Shown: piece after piece, positions 35,905-45,473 of the stretch
How positions within the stretch are numbered: the first letter of the stretch is position 1
How the letters are laid out: each line of letters begins with the position of its first letter
Origin: Henriciella sp. AS95
GTDB taxonomy: Bacteria > Pseudomonadota > Alphaproteobacteria > Caulobacterales > Hyphomonadaceae
Reading direction: 5' to 3'
Length of the DNA stretch: 64,000 bases
NCBI RefSeq assembly: GCF_038900055.1
Contig: NZ_JBBMQM010000001.1
Span: forward strand, 124,001 to 188,000
The notes under the pieces: model-generated
Database searches by the model: none
Seen by the model: only the letters and a program-made list of their open reading frames with translations
What the model was told of the DNA's origin: nothing
Program-made: the position numbers and the translations under genes

Positions 35905-36108
35905 ATTTTCTCACGCGCTCCCACGTGGCACGCCTCTCTTGAGTTTGCTGGTTAACAGAACAGCGTTTCAACGCCGTTCAGGCGATGTGTGAAATTTCAT
36001 CTATCGGTAAGACCCGCCTCGTGCGTGACATGGCGTCTGCCTCAGCGGCCTTTACCTCGCCAAACTGTGACGCCACATGCTATGAAGACGCGAGTTCAGA
36101 GGTGTTGC

Positions 36109-37242
36109 ATGAGCCACAATCCGGTCAGACCCTGGCGGTCAATTGAGCGCAGACAGTCGCGAAAAATCCGTGTCGGCGACGTCGAGATTGGCGGCGATGC
36201 CCCAATCGCCGTGCAAACGATGACAAACACGCCGACTGAAGATGCCGCCGCGACGATCGAGCAGATCAACCGCGCTGCCGAAGCGGGCGCCGATATCGTG
36301 CGTGTGTCCTGCCCGACCGAGGAATCCACGGCGGCCATGCCAGATATTTGCCGTGAAAGCCCGGTGCCGATCGTGGCCGACATCCATTTTCACTATAAGC
36401 GCGGCATAGAGGCGGCTGACGCCGGCGCCGCCTGCCTGCGGATCAATCCTGGCAATATCGGCAGCCATGACAGGGTAAAGGAAGTTGTTGCCGCGGCCCG
36501 CGCAAATGGCTGCTCAATGCGGATCGGGGTGAATGGCGGCTCCCTGGAGCGCCACCTCCTTGAAAAGTATGGCGAGCCCTGCCCCGAAGCCATGGTCGAG
36601 AGCGCGCTTAACCATGCTCGCATTCTCGATGATCTCGGTTTCCACGAATACAAGATTTCGGTGAAGGCCTCGGACATGTTCCTGACGGTCGCAGCCTATC
36701 AGCAGCTGGCTGAAGCAACGGATGCACCCCTCCATCTCGGCATTACAGAGGCCGGCGGACTTCGCACCGGGACCGTCAAATCCTCGATAGGCATGGGTAA
36801 TCTCCTCTGGATGGGTATCGGCGACACAATCCGTGTCTCACTGTCCGCCGATCCGGTTGAGGAAGTGAAAGTCGGCTTCGAAATGTTGAAGTCTCTGGGG
36901 CTGAGAACGCGCGGCGTGAACATTGTCGCCTGCCCGAGTTGCGCGCGTCAGGGCTTTGACGTCATCAAGACGGTCGAAATCCTGGAACAGCGGCTGGCTC
37001 ACATTTCTGAGCCTATTTCCCTGTCGATCATCGGATGCGTCGTTAACGGACCCGGCGAGGCAGCACTGACCGATCTCGGCTTCACCGGCGGCGGCAAGGA
37101 AAGCGGCAAGATGTTCGTCTCAGGCAAGGCGGACCATAATGTCTCCAATGCCGACATGATCGAGCACATTGTCGATCTTGTCGAGCAAAAGGCCGAACGG
37201 CTTCGCGCTGAGCGTGAAGCTGAAACTGTGGCGGCTGAGTAA
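36109..37242 (+). CDS. ispG: 4-hydroxy-3-methylbut-2-en-1-yl diphosphate synthase
   Basis: IspG (GcpE) carries out the sixth step of the MEP isoprenoid pathway and holds a [4Fe-4S] cluster. The 377-residue protein begins its TIM-barrel with [39 protein letters not shown] and [10 protein letters not shown] follow. The cluster ligands are Cys275 and Cys278 in CPSC, Cys310 in GCVVNGPGE, with Glu317 as the fourth. I start at ATG 36109 because AGAGG is 6 bases upstream and the protein then matches the family length; codons upstream to 35989 are noncoding. Confidence 0.95.
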   Translation: MSHNPVRPWRSIERRQSRKIRVGDVEIGGDAPIAVQTMTNTPTEDAAATIEQINRAAEAGADIVRVSCPTEESTAAMPDICRESPVPIVADIHFHYKRGIEAADAGAACLRINPGNIGSHDRVKEVVAAARANGCSMRIGVNGGSLERHLLEKYGEPCPEAMVESALNHARILDDLGFHEYKISVKASDMFLTVAAYQQLAEATDAPLHLGITEAGGLRTGTVKSSIGMGNLLWMGIGDTIRVSLSADPVEEVKVGFEMLKSLGLRTRGVNIVACPSCARQGFDVIKTVEILEQRLAHISEPISLSIIGCVVNGPGEAALTDLGFTGGGKESGKMFVSGKADHNVSNADMIEHIVDLVEQKAERLRAEREAETVAAE

Positions 37243-37403
37243 GATCAGCCATCAATCCTGGACGTATTGTTCCGTGCCCGGCTCGCGCGGATATCGCGGC
37301 CGCTTGCCGGCGGCGACGGCGGATTCTGTTGAAACGGGGCTTTGAGCCCTGTGCCAAAGGGGAAACTGCTGCTATCGACGTCTCCAGACATGAGGACAGG
37401 TAA

Positions 37404-38723
37404 ATGAACATCGTACTTGGCATTCTGAGCTGGATTGGCCGACTTGCGGTGCTCGGTGTCCTGCTCCTCGGTATGGCCAATTGCACGCAGCTCGGGCTGA
37501 ACTATGCCAGCCTTGATGTTGAGGGAAAGCCCGCCGCCTATCCGCCCATCGCCGATGACCCGGAAGGGTTTCTGATTGATCGCGAGCGCTGGATTGACCG
37601 GTTGGAAACTCATATTACCGGCCCCATCCCCGAAGGCGTGACCGGGCGTCTGATCGAACACCGGATCGTCGATGAAGAATACTGGGAGGGGCACGGCGTC
37701 CTGGAAGAATACGTGATCGCGATTGAAGGGTCTGGCAAGCAACGTGACTTCGTGCTGGCCGTCGCCTGGCCAAAGACGGACGGACCGCACCCGATCATCA
37801 TCAGCCAGTCCTTTTGTGGAAACCAGACCGCCTTCGACTATCCTGCGCTCACCCCGCCCCTGCCGGACAATGTCGACGATTTTTGCGGCGGCGGCGAGCC
37901 ATCCTTCATGGGCAGCATGGTGATGAAAGTCTTTGGTCGGTACATTTCGACCCCGCCGATGCAACAGGTGCTCGATCGCGGCTATGCCTATGCCAGCTAT
38001 TATACGTCTGAAGTCATCCCGGATTCGACAGAACCGGCGCGCGCGCTGATGCCGGATTTTCCGCACGGGCCTCGCGGTGAGATCACCGGCGCCGTTTCCG
38101 GATGGGCCGCCGCATGGAGCGCTGCACTGGACGTGCTGGAAGCCGATCCGCGCGTCGATACCAGCCGCGAAGCGATTATGGGCCATTCGCGCTCAGCCAA
38201 GTCAGCCCTGGTCGCGGGCGTCTATGACACCCGTATTGATGCCATCGTCGCGCATCAGGCAGGCACCGGCGGTAGCGCGCTCAGCCGCGACAAGCCCGGC
38301 GAAACCGTCGATGGCATGCTGAAGAGCTATCCTCACTGGTTCGACCCTGCATATGCCCGCTTCGACGCTGACGGGACCAATACGACGCCCGTCGACATGC
38401 ACGTTCTCATTGCGCTCAATGCGCCGACGCCGCTGCTGATCGGCAATGGACGCCGCGATGTCTGGTCTGACCCGAACGGTTCCTGGCGCGCGACGCTTGA
38501 AGCCGCGCCGATCTATGCAGCCTCCGGTGCGGGTGGTCTCAAGCAGGACGGGATGCAGGACGCCCCTGATGACGCCAATCTGGTTTTCTGGATGCGCCCC
38601 GGCGGCCATTCCATCACCCAGCGTGACTGGGATTTCTGGCTCGACTGGCTGGATAATGTCATGCCGCAAAGTGATGAGGTGCCAGGCAGCTCAAATGAGG
38701 CTAGTGTCACCCCATCCAAATAG
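37404..38723 (+). CDS. Alpha/beta-hydrolase, glucuronoyl esterase (CE15)-like, exported or anchored
   Basis: A 439-residue protein with an N-terminal hydrophobic segment (IGRLAVLGVLLLGMANC); the Cys24 context is not a canonical lipobox, so either anchoring or cleavage is possible. The hydrolase core has GHSRSAKSALVAGVYDTRID, giving a nucleophile Ser in GHSRxxK. IVAHQAGTGGSALSRD and SYPHWFDPAYARF are features I associate with CE15 glucuronoyl methylesterases. The catalytic histidine is probably in GGHSITQRDWDFWLDWL. CE15 enzymes cut lignin-carbohydrate esters; here the substrate is only inferred. AGGACAGG precedes the ATG. Confidence 0.72.
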   Translation: MNIVLGILSWIGRLAVLGVLLLGMANCTQLGLNYASLDVEGKPAAYPPIADDPEGFLIDRERWIDRLETHITGPIPEGVTGRLIEHRIVDEEYWEGHGVLEEYVIAIEGSGKQRDFVLAVAWPKTDGPHPIIISQSFCGNQTAFDYPALTPPLPDNVDDFCGGGEPSFMGSMVMKVFGRYISTPPMQQVLDRGYAYASYYTSEVIPDSTEPARALMPDFPHGPRGEITGAVSGWAAAWSAALDVLEADPRVDTSREAIMGHSRSAKSALVAGVYDTRIDAIVAHQAGTGGSALSRDKPGETVDGMLKSYPHWFDPAYARFDADGTNTTPVDMHVLIALNAPTPLLIGNGRRDVWSDPNGSWRATLEAAPIYAASGAGGLKQDGMQDAPDDANLVFWMRPGGHSITQRDWDFWLDWLDNVMPQSDEVPGSSNEASVTPSK

Positions 38724-38741
38724 GTCTGGGAGGCTTAGACA

Positions 38742-39188
38742 ATGACATATCAAATGCAGGATCTGCTGCCGGTTCTGGCGCTCGTCGTCTGGACGCTAAT
38801 CATGTTGCTCTGGATGTATGCGACCCGCATTCCGGCCATGCAGAGGCTGAAAATCAATCCCGATGATGCCCGCCATCCCGGAACGCATGCCGACAAGCTT
38901 CCTGCGAATGTCCGCTCGGTTGCCGATAACTATAATCACCTGCACGAACAGCCGACCATCTTCTATGCGCTGGTCTTCTTCTCAGCGCTGACAGGCGGCG
39001 GCGACAATGTCTTCATGTATATGGCCTGGGCTTATGTCGGACTGCGAGTGATACACTCTCTGGTCCAGGTGCTGTCACCCAAGGTGATCCATCGCTTTTT
39101 CGTCTTTATGCTCGCCTCAATCGTGCTGATTGTGATGGCCAGCAAGGAAGTGATCCGCATTTTGACCAATCCGCTGATTACAGGCTGA
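38742..39188 (+). CDS. MAPEG family membrane protein
   Basis: A 148-residue protein with four TM helices, the layout of the MAPEG family (microsomal glutathione S-transferase-like). LLPVLALVVWTLIMLLWMYA is TM1, followed by a polar loop. NYNHLHEQPTIFYALVFFSA holds the conserved Asn/Glu region and TM2, YMAWAYVGLRVIHSLVQVL is TM3, and FVFMLASIVLIVMASKEVI is TM4. Bacterial members are rarely characterised; glutathione transfer is possible. GGGAGG precedes the start, 18 bases behind the hydrolase gene, so the two may be co-transcribed. Confidence 0.87.
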   Translation: MTYQMQDLLPVLALVVWTLIMLLWMYATRIPAMQRLKINPDDARHPGTHADKLPANVRSVADNYNHLHEQPTIFYALVFFSALTGGGDNVFMYMAWAYVGLRVIHSLVQVLSPKVIHRFFVFMLASIVLIVMASKEVIRILTNPLITG

Positions 39189-39248
39189 ACAGCCGGACAC
39201 GGCGCGAGGGTTCTTCCCCCGCTCGCCATTCCGGTTTAGAGGCGGGAC

Positions 39249-40325
39249 ATGGCCAATATTCCAATTTCCCGCCTTGAACAGGTCATCGACCGGTTTGACG
39301 AAGTCGAAGCCCGTATGGGGTCTGTTACCGATAGCGACGAGATCGTCGCGCTGTCGCGTGAGCATGCCGACCTCAAGCCCGTTGCCGACAAGGCAAAAGA
39401 GCTCGCTGATCTGAGACAGCAGCTCAAAGACGCCGAAACGATGATGAACGGGCCGGACAAGGATATGGCGGAGCTCGCCTCGGAAGAGTTCTACGAGATC
39501 AAGGAACAGCTTCCGGCGCTGGAGAAAGAAGTCCAGCTGCTCCTCATCCCCAAGGATGCCGACGACAAGGCGAACATCGTCCTTGAAGTGCGCGCAGGAA
39601 CAGGCGGAGACGAGGCGGCGCTTTTTGCTGGTGACCTCTTCCGCATGTATTCGCGCTACGCCCAGCTGGAAGGCTGGAAAGTGGATGTGGTGTCTGTCTC
39701 CGAGGGCGATGTCGGCGGCTATAAGGAAATCATCGCGAACATCGAAGGCGACGGCGTGTTCGGGCGCATGAAATGGGAAAGCGGTGTTCACCGCGTCCAG
39801 CGCGTTCCGGAAACCGAAAGCGGCGGGCGTATTCACACCTCTGCGGCCACAGTCGCGGTTCTGCCGGCACCGGAAAACATCGAGATCGAAGTGCGCCAGG
39901 AAGACATCCGGATTGATACGATGCGGTCATCCGGCGCGGGCGGCCAGCACGTGAACACGACAGACTCGGCCGTGCGGATCACTCACCTGCCGACAGGAAT
40001 TGTGACGACCAGCTCGGAGAAGTCCCAGCATGTGAACCGCGACAAGGCGATGCAACAGCTGAAAATCCGCCTCTATGAGCGCGAGCGCGAAGAAAAAGAT
40101 GCCGCGCGCGCCGAAGCCCGGGCCGAACAGATCGGATCGGGTGACCGCTCGCAGAAGGTTCGCACTTACAACTATCCGGAAAACCGGGTCAGCGACCATC
40201 GCATCAATCTGACACTCTACTCGCTCGACAAGATCATTACCGGCGACAAGCTGGATGATGTCATCAAGGCGCTGATTGCAGAAGATCAGGCCCGCAAACT
40301 TGCCGCGATGGGCGAAGATGCATGA
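39249..40325 (+). CDS. prfA: Peptide chain release factor 1
   Basis: RF1 ends translation at UAA and UAG. The 358-residue length is normal. The GGQ catalytic motif is Gly231-Gly232-Gln233 in [19 protein letters not shown]. The stop-codon recognition PxT motif of RF1 appears as Pro-Glu-Thr at 187-189 (VPETES), where E. coli has Pro-Ala-Thr. GAGGCGGG precedes the ATG. It overlaps prmC, which encodes the methyltransferase that modifies Gln233, by 8 bases. Confidence 0.96.
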   Translation: MANIPISRLEQVIDRFDEVEARMGSVTDSDEIVALSREHADLKPVADKAKELADLRQQLKDAETMMNGPDKDMAELASEEFYEIKEQLPALEKEVQLLLIPKDADDKANIVLEVRAGTGGDEAALFAGDLFRMYSRYAQLEGWKVDVVSVSEGDVGGYKEIIANIEGDGVFGRMKWESGVHRVQRVPETESGGRIHTSAATVAVLPAPENIEIEVRQEDIRIDTMRSSGAGGQHVNTTDSAVRITHLPTGIVTTSSEKSQHVNRDKAMQQLKIRLYEREREEKDAARAEARAEQIGSGDRSQKVRTYNYPENRVSDHRINLTLYSLDKIITGDKLDDVIKALIAEDQARKLAAMGEDA

Positions 40326-41172
40326 GGATGGCTCATACAAGACCGCGATCGCGATCGCATCGCGCCGCCTGAAATCGGCCGGTGTCGATCATCCCGCACG
40401 CGAAGCGCGGCATCTGATGCAGCATGTGAGCGGTCGATCGGCGGCCGAACTCATTCGCGACGAGATCGAGGAGATGCCTGCTCCATTCCGCGCTGAGTTC
40501 TTTGACCTCGTCGAGCGTCTTGCTGCTGGTGAACCCTTCGAACACCTGACAGGCGAGGCGCATTTCTACGGGCTCGACTTCCGGGTCACCAAGGATACGC
40601 TCATCCCTCGCGCCGATAGTGAAGTCGTTGTGGACGAGGCGTTGGCGCGCCTGCCACTTGGGCGCGACGTCCGAATTGGCGACCTGGGCACGGGGACGGG
40701 CTGTCTTCTGATTGCGATTCTCGCCAACCAGCCGGGAGCGACCGGCATTGGCGTTGAACTTTCAAAAAGGGCCGCTGAAGTCGCCTACTTGAACCTCCGC
40801 CGTCACGACCTCGAGGGCCGAGCGGCGTTCAGGGTTCAAAGCTGGGAAGGCTGGCGGGGCTGGGAAATGGCCGACCTGATCGTTTCAAACCCGCCCTATA
40901 TCGCGACCGATGTCATCGCGACACTGGACCCAAGCGTACGAAGCTTCGAGCCGCATTCGGCCCTTGATGGCGGGACTGACGGTCTCGACGCCTATCGAAG
41001 CATCATTGGAGTTGCTGCACAGCGGATGAAGGACGGGGCGTGGATCGTCCTCGAGATCGGATTCGATCAGCGCGAAGCTGTAACAGGCCTGCTGGAACAG
41101 GCCGGATTCGGCTCCATTTCCTGTGGACAGGACCATGGACAACGCGACCGGGTGGTCTCTGCCAGACGCTGA
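40318..41172 (+). CDS. prmC: Release factor glutamine methyltransferase
   Basis: PrmC methylates the glutamine of the GGQ motif in release factors, using S-adenosylmethionine. Residues 1-85 are the helical substrate-binding domain ([16 protein letters not shown]). The Rossmann methyltransferase domain has [15 protein letters not shown], the SAM loop DLGTGTGCL at 122-130, and NPPY at 191-194, which holds the target amide. I start at ATG 40318, inside the end of prfA; the 14 in-frame codons before it lie fully within prfA and are unlikely to be used. Start overlap with prfA supports translational coupling. Confidence 0.93.
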   Translation: MHEDGSYKTAIAIASRRLKSAGVDHPAREARHLMQHVSGRSAAELIRDEIEEMPAPFRAEFFDLVERLAAGEPFEHLTGEAHFYGLDFRVTKDTLIPRADSEVVVDEALARLPLGRDVRIGDLGTGTGCLLIAILANQPGATGIGVELSKRAAEVAYLNLRRHDLEGRAAFRVQSWEGWRGWEMADLIVSNPPYIATDVIATLDPSVRSFEPHSALDGGTDGLDAYRSIIGVAAQRMKDGAWIVLEIGFDQREAVTGLLEQAGFGSISCGQDHGQRDRVVSARR

Positions 41173-41350
41173 AGCGCAGCAAGGGGCTTGGCGAAGCGGC
41201 AAATGCGCGCTACAGCAGTCATCAGGCAGGCGGCTCCGTTCTTTCTGGAGCCCCGCCAGGAGCAAGCGATACATTACCGAATTTCCCGATTGGGGTGTGA
41301 CGCGCAGGGTCTGACACAACGGACAAAATACGGGATCAGGAATTTAGCGT

Positions 41351-41974
41351 ATGCAACGCAAGCGCGGACGTGGACGCCGATCAGGCGGAAACAATAACAG
41401 CAACAACCCTAACCGGCACTATGAGAGCACCGGTCCGGACGTAAAAATCCGCGGCTCGGCGCAGCAGATTCTGGACAAGTACCAGCAATATGCCCGCGAC
41501 GCTCTGACGGCCGGCGACAGAGTGAAAGCTGAGGCGCACTTCCAGCACGCCGAACACTATGCGCGCATCGTGGCGTCCTTCCAGAAGGACAAGCAGCGCA
41601 ACAAGAATGACGACAATAATTCCGACGATAATGACAATGAGTCGGATAATGACGCGTCGGACGACAATAACGATCAGTCCAATGACAATTCGTCTGGAAA
41701 TGACAACAACCAGACCGAAAAGAAACCGCGCCGCAATTCCCGGAAACAGCGCGACAACAAGGATGACGACAAGGACAAGGTCGCTGCCTCATCCGATGGA
41801 GAAGACAAAAAGGGCAAGTCTGAGGACTCCTCTGCCACGGACGGCGAAGAGCAGCCCAAAACGCGTCGGCGCACCTATCGCAAGAAGGCTGATACGGCGA
41901 ACGAGAATGAGGGCGTTATGTCGACCCTGTCTCGCGGCCGGGAAGATACCAGCCCCAAGGAAGCGGCTGAGTAA
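41351..41974 (+). CDS. DUF4167 domain protein with Asn/Asp-rich tail
   Basis: A 207-residue protein. The N-terminus is basic and Arg/Gly-rich (MQRKRGRGRRSGGNNNSNN). The DUF4167 domain, about residues 25-80, reads RGSAQQILDKYQQYARDALT and AEAHFQHAEHYARIVASFQK. From residue about 85 the sequence is a low-complexity Asp/Asn/Lys/Ser tail. The family is alphaproteobacterial, typically placed after prmC as here; an RNA-related role is suggested by the basic N-terminus but unproven. It has its own ribosome site (CAGGAA) 178 bases after prmC and ends before the terminator at 42001. Confidence 0.88.
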   Translation: MQRKRGRGRRSGGNNNSNNPNRHYESTGPDVKIRGSAQQILDKYQQYARDALTAGDRVKAEAHFQHAEHYARIVASFQKDKQRNKNDDNNSDDNDNESDNDASDDNNDQSNDNSSGNDNNQTEKKPRRNSRKQRDNKDDDKDKVAASSDGEDKKGKSEDSSATDGEEQPKTRRRTYRKKADTANENEGVMSTLSRGREDTSPKEAAE

Positions 41975-42000
41975 GCCTTCCTCATTATCCCGATACGAAT

Positions 42001-42033
42001 AAGGGCGCCCCGGAAGGCGCCCTTTTCTTTTCT
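42001..42033 (+). terminator. Intrinsic terminator after DUF4167 gene
   Basis: A 9-bp perfect stem, AAGGGCGCC (42001-42009) and GGCGCCCTT (42016-42024), followed by TTCTTTTCT. It lies between the converging DUF4167 and nrdB genes. Confidence 0.85.
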
Positions 42034-42059
42034 CCTAGTCTGGCATTCAGCCCGGACTA

Positions 42060-43085
42060 TTACTCCGCAGCGACAGTTTTCTTTTGCTTGTCGAACATCG
42101 ACCAGACACCGTCGTCGCCGTGCCAGTCACCCAGCGTTGCGCCCTTGGAATACTCCGTCGCGCGCGCCTCGAAGAAGTTGGCGTGCTCAACACCATTCAG
42201 GATTTCGGTCAGCCACGGGATCGGGTGCTTGTCGACACCGTAGATCGGGTCAAGCTTCAGCTGCCCCATGCGCCAGTCGGCGATGTAACGGATATAATTC
42301 TTGATGTCCTGCGGAGTCATCCCCTGCACTTCGCCGGCCTCGAAGGCGAGATCGATGAACTTGTCTTCGAGCTTCACCACCGTCTGGCAGCAATCGGCGA
42401 TATCGTCCTTCACCGATTTGGTCAGCGCGCCGGTCTCTTCAGCGAAGGTGTGAAACATCTTCATCATGCCTTCGCAGTGCAGCGACTCGTCGCGCACCGA
42501 CCAGGAGACGATCTGGCCCATGCCCTTCATCTTGTTGAAGCGCGGGAAATTCATCAGCATGGCGAAGGATGCAAACAGTTGCAGGCCTTCGGTGAAACCG
42601 CCGAACACGGCCATACTGGTCAGGATATCCTTGTCGGATTCGCAACCGAACTGTCCGAGATAGTCGTGCTTTGCGGCCATCTCCTCATATTCCATGAAGG
42701 CGCCAAACTCGGAGTCCGGCATGCCGATCGTTTCCAGCAGCAGCGCATAAGCCGCAATGTGTACGGTCTCCATATTGGAAAATGCCGCGAGCATCATGCG
42801 CACTTCAACCGGTTTGAAGAGCGGCATGTAGTTTTCCATATAGTTCGCGCCGACCTCGACATCGGACTGCGTGAAGAAACGGAAAATCTGTGTAAGGAGG
42901 TTGCGCTCCTTGTCGGTCAGCTTGTTCGACCAGTCCTTGCAGTCCTCGCCAAGCGGAACTTCTTCCGGCAGCCAATGGACCTGTTGCTGGATCTTCCAGA
43001 AATCATACGCCCACGGATAACGAAACGGCTTATAAGCCTTGCTCGGTTTCAGAAGGCCGGGGACCTGGATGATTCCGTCTGCCAT
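42060..43085 (-). CDS. nrdB: Class Ia ribonucleotide reductase, small (radical) subunit
   Basis: NrdB carries the metal-tyrosyl radical that starts each reduction of ribonucleotides by NrdA. The 341-residue protein has the di-metal ligands in the expected spacing: Asp75, Glu106 and His109, with the radical Tyr113 in HIAAYALLLETIG (E. coli Asp84, Glu115, His118, Tyr122). The second ligand set is in VRDESLHCEGMM. There is no N-terminal ATP-cone: it begins MADGIIQVPGLLKPSKAYKP, directly before the ferritin-like fold. Two NrdR-box-like sites lie upstream. Its partner nrdA is about 10 kb away on the same strand. Confidence 0.95.
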   Translation of the reverse strand: MADGIIQVPGLLKPSKAYKPFRYPWAYDFWKIQQQVHWLPEEVPLGEDCKDWSNKLTDKERNLLTQIFRFFTQSDVEVGANYMENYMPLFKPVEVRMMLAAFSNMETVHIAAYALLLETIGMPDSEFGAFMEYEEMAAKHDYLGQFGCESDKDILTSMAVFGGFTEGLQLFASFAMLMNFPRFNKMKGMGQIVSWSVRDESLHCEGMMKMFHTFAEETGALTKSVKDDIADCCQTVVKLEDKFIDLAFEAGEVQGMTPQDIKNYIRYIADWRMGQLKLDPIYGVDKHPIPWLTEILNGVEHANFFEARATEYSKGATLGDWHGDDGVWSMFDKQKKTVAAE

Positions 43086-43109
43086 GGGGATGCCCTTTCT
43101 GTCTCATCA

Positions 43110-43125
43110 GCACCACATATAGTGC
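43110..43125. promoter_or_regulatory. NrdR-box-like site 1 upstream of nrdB
   Basis: GCACCACATATAGTGC matches the NrdR box ACACWATATATWGTGT at 13 of 16 positions (consensus from memory). It lies 25-40 bases before the nrdB start. Its start is 34 bases from that of the second site, about three helical turns, the usual pairing for NrdR. Confidence 0.65.
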
Positions 43126-43143
43126 CGAAACATTGCGTCAGAC

Positions 43144-43159
43144 GCAAGATATATACTGT
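43144..43159. promoter_or_regulatory. NrdR-box-like site 2 upstream of nrdB
   Basis: GCAAGATATATACTGT matches the NrdR consensus at 12 of 16 positions, with the ATATATA core intact. It pairs with site 1 at 43110-43125. NrdR represses ribonucleotide reductase genes when bound to dATP and ATP. Confidence 0.55.
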
Positions 43160-43174
43160 CGCAGGTTAACGCTT

Positions 43175-43200
43175 TCCACAGCCAATGGGCGGGCTGTGGA
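43175..43200 (-). terminator. Hairpin directly after the LpxR-like gene
   Basis: A 9-bp stem, TCCACAGCC (43175-43183) and GGCTGTGGA (43192-43200), begins at the base next to the LpxR-like stop codon. There is no T-run behind it on the minus strand, so termination is only likely, not certain. It also separates that transcript from the nrdB promoter. Confidence 0.4.
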
Positions 43201-44259
43201 CTAATAGGCGATCGAGACTGAGACCGCTCCAAATCGCTGCGCGCCGTCCTGGCGGGCGAACTCTTCGGTGCGATGCACATAGGTAAACGCCCACTGCACA
43301 TTGTAGATATGCACGGCGGCGCCGGCCTGGATGTCACCGACAATCTTGTTTCGGTCAGCCACGCGCGGGCCATCCCGAAAGGCATTTCCGTCCAGAAACA
43401 TGTCTCGCAGGACGAATCGCGAATCGACACCCGCGAAGAGGTAGCCGCCCAGGTTTTGCGCCGGAGAGAACGTCCCCGCGCCGGTCAGGGCCGGCCGGAT
43501 ACGCGGCGGTCCGAAGTCGGACTCCAGATCCCAGCCAATCCGCCCGACAAGGCCGGTCCCAGCATAGGTGCGAACATTACCGAGCGCGCCGCCTGCATAG
43601 ACGCCGTAGTCAGTTTCGAGGCCCAGCGGCAAATTCGGCCCGTCAAACATCGCCATGCGCTGGGCGACAAGTTCAACGCCGATCTCGTCTTTTAACTGGT
43701 AGTCCCAACCCATTGGCTTCTGTTCATTGATGAGATCGTGCCACTGGCTCTGAACATAGTCGCCTGCAGCAGACGGCCCGACAACGCCGAGGTTCAATTG
43801 CAGGATGTCCTGAATATGATCGTCCGCAGCGACGGCGGTACCAGATATGTAAAGCCAGCCCGCATACGGCCTGTCATTCGGGTCGGGCACCGTCGTGGTA
43901 ATGTCTTCAGGCGTAAAGATCGCGTGGGACAGGGCGAGCCCCTGGCGCAACCGCTTACGATTGAGATCAAGGAAGGGCAGCTTGTCGGCGGCCCAGGTCA
44001 GCACTGGCGAGACGTGATTCGCCGGCGACACCCGCTCAATACGAATACCATTCGTGTAATTGCGGTCCGTGCCGCCGAACAGGTCATTTTCCGACGTCAC
44101 CGACCACACGCCCCTGTTCAGGAGGTAAGACGGCGCATCGTCCGGCACCTCGACACCTTGCGCATGGGCCGCGGGTCGCTCGGCGCTCAGCGCGCCCAGA
44201 GCAAGAACGGACACGATAAGCGAGCGCGAAAAAACTGGCGATGCGGACGAAGATGACAT
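43201..44259 (-). CDS. Outer-membrane lipid A deacylase LpxR-like (DUF2219)
   Basis: A roughly 352-residue beta-barrel protein with a signal peptide (FSRSLIVSVLALGALSAERP, cleavage near AHAQG). The DUF2219/LpxR markers are WSVTSENDLFGGTDRNYTNG, FTPEDITTTVPDPNDRPYAG, LQLNLGVVGPSA and the C-terminal YLFAGVDSRFVLRDMFLDG with VGDIQAGAAVH. LpxR removes the 3'-acyloxyacyl chain from lipid A; whether this homologue keeps that activity is open. The start at 44259 (AGGG about 8 bases before) is preferred to ATG codons at 44280 and 44283, which lack a ribosome site. Confidence 0.85.
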   Translation of the reverse strand: MSSSSASPVFSRSLIVSVLALGALSAERPAAHAQGVEVPDDAPSYLLNRGVWSVTSENDLFGGTDRNYTNGIRIERVSPANHVSPVLTWAADKLPFLDLNRKRLRQGLALSHAIFTPEDITTTVPDPNDRPYAGWLYISGTAVAADDHIQDILQLNLGVVGPSAAGDYVQSQWHDLINEQKPMGWDYQLKDEIGVELVAQRMAMFDGPNLPLGLETDYGVYAGGALGNVRTYAGTGLVGRIGWDLESDFGPPRIRPALTGAGTFSPAQNLGGYLFAGVDSRFVLRDMFLDGNAFRDGPRVADRNKIVGDIQAGAAVHIYNVQWAFTYVHRTEEFARQDGAQRFGAVSVSIAY

Positions 44260-44368
44260 GCTGCGCCCTATATCGCTCATCATGGCGGTTCGTCAGCTTA
44301 AAATGCTGACAGAGCGCGTGATTATTTTGTGTCGGAAAGGGGTCAGAGGTGCGATGGACGCGGCTCTC

Positions 44369-45175
44369 TTACTTGCGGACAGTGAAGCTCACGCCAGCAA
44401 AGTCTTCGGTTTCCTGCCCACGTACGCCACGTTCGCGATATTCCACTTCGCGGCGGATATAGCTCAGCGAAAGCTGCCCGGCGCCGCGCGTGAATGAAAC
44501 GCCGGCCTGCATGTCACCAACCGTGACCTGATCGCGGAGCGCCATGCGGTTTGTGAACTTACGGTCCTGATCCGGCTCATACACCAGGGCTTCGCCGTCA
44601 GCACCGGCAAACAGGTACCAGCCAGTCGCCTCAACGTCTTTGCCACGCTGGTCGAAATTCTGACCGATGCGCAGTTCACCACCGACGCGGCGTTGCTCGA
44701 ATTCACCGTCTTTCGTGACGCTGACGCGCGGGATGAAACCGAGGTCGAAGCCAAGGCCTGTCTGGGCATCAGCCGCAGAGAAAGCCATCGTCGCGCCGAA
44801 ATCCCGGACATTGCGAACCGGATTTGTCAGATTGGACGCGGCGCGGCGGCCTTCAAAATTACGGACACCCTGCGTGTTCGAGATACGCATGGTCGACAGC
44901 TGACCGGCGGACGCAAAATCAATGTTGAGCGGCGGGGTCGTTGTCGAACGAACCGGCGTAAGCGCCAGGCCCTCGACATTGGATGTTTCGCTTTTCTGGA
45001 ATGACAGCGCTGCTGAAGCATCCACCAAGGGGAGTGGCTCATTGCGCGCAGAGACATTTTCGAACCGGTTGACGGGAGCATGGGCACGCAACTCGGGAAC
45101 CTGCTGGCACCCTTGGCAGCCTACGAATGCAAGTGTTGAAGCAGCTATGAACATGCTCTTTCTGACACCTCTCAC
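44369..45175 (-). CDS. LpxR-related outer-membrane protein with divergent N-terminus
   Basis: A 268-residue exported protein. The signal is MRGVRKSMFIAASTLAFVGC, with Cys20 a possible lipobox cysteine. The first 100 mature residues match nothing I know. The last 90 residues align with the end of the LpxR-like neighbour: GWYLFAGADGEALVYEPDQD, then VTVGDMQAGVSFTRGAGQLS, then YIRREVEYRERG. This suggests a partial or remodelled DUF2219 barrel. I start at GTG 45175 because GGGGAG lies 9 bases upstream and it gives the signal its positive charge; ATG 45154 is the alternative. Confidence 0.72.
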   Translation of the reverse strand: MRGVRKSMFIAASTLAFVGCQGCQQVPELRAHAPVNRFENVSARNEPLPLVDASAALSFQKSETSNVEGLALTPVRSTTTPPLNIDFASAGQLSTMRISNTQGVRNFEGRRAASNLTNPVRNVRDFGATMAFSAADAQTGLGFDLGFIPRVSVTKDGEFEQRRVGGELRIGQNFDQRGKDVEATGWYLFAGADGEALVYEPDQDRKFTNRMALRDQVTVGDMQAGVSFTRGAGQLSLSYIRREVEYRERGVRGQETEDFAGVSFTVRK

Positions 45176-45473
45176 GGTCGCTTTCTCCCCAGAACTCAGG
45201 GGTAAATCGTGACCTCAGACCTTTAACTTAACATGAACGCGAACCGCTTCCGAGTCCCATATTCGCCATTCATGCTTAACTCACATAGTTTTAATTCCAG
45301 AAGCGCATTTTGGTTCCGCACTGTTGTATTTTAGCCGTTTTTTGGCCTCAGAAGCCGGTGCCCAATACGTTAACGCGATCACTTTTTTCTTTAACTTTCA
45401 TTCCTAAAGCGCAATTGCGGTTTCTTTTTGCTGAGACTAGTTTTTCCACTTCGATCAGATTCGAGGGGACAAA
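45176..45473. other. Divergent intergenic region, AT-rich, no gene seen
   Basis: About 298 bases between the divergent LpxR-related gene and a small lipoprotein gene. It is markedly more AT-rich than its surroundings, with T-runs (TTTTTTGG, CACTTTTTTCTTTAAC). It presumably holds both promoters. I find no ORF, strong hairpin or known operator in it. Confidence 0.5.

Noticed and set aside
42084-43169. 361-codon open frame on the plus strand opposite nrdB
   Set aside because: Antisense shadow of nrdB, whose catalytic residues are all present on the minus strand.
44258-44497. 79-codon plus-strand ORF between the LpxR-like genes
   Set aside because: It overlaps the end of the minus-strand gene at 44369-45175, lacks a ribosome site and shows no protein features.
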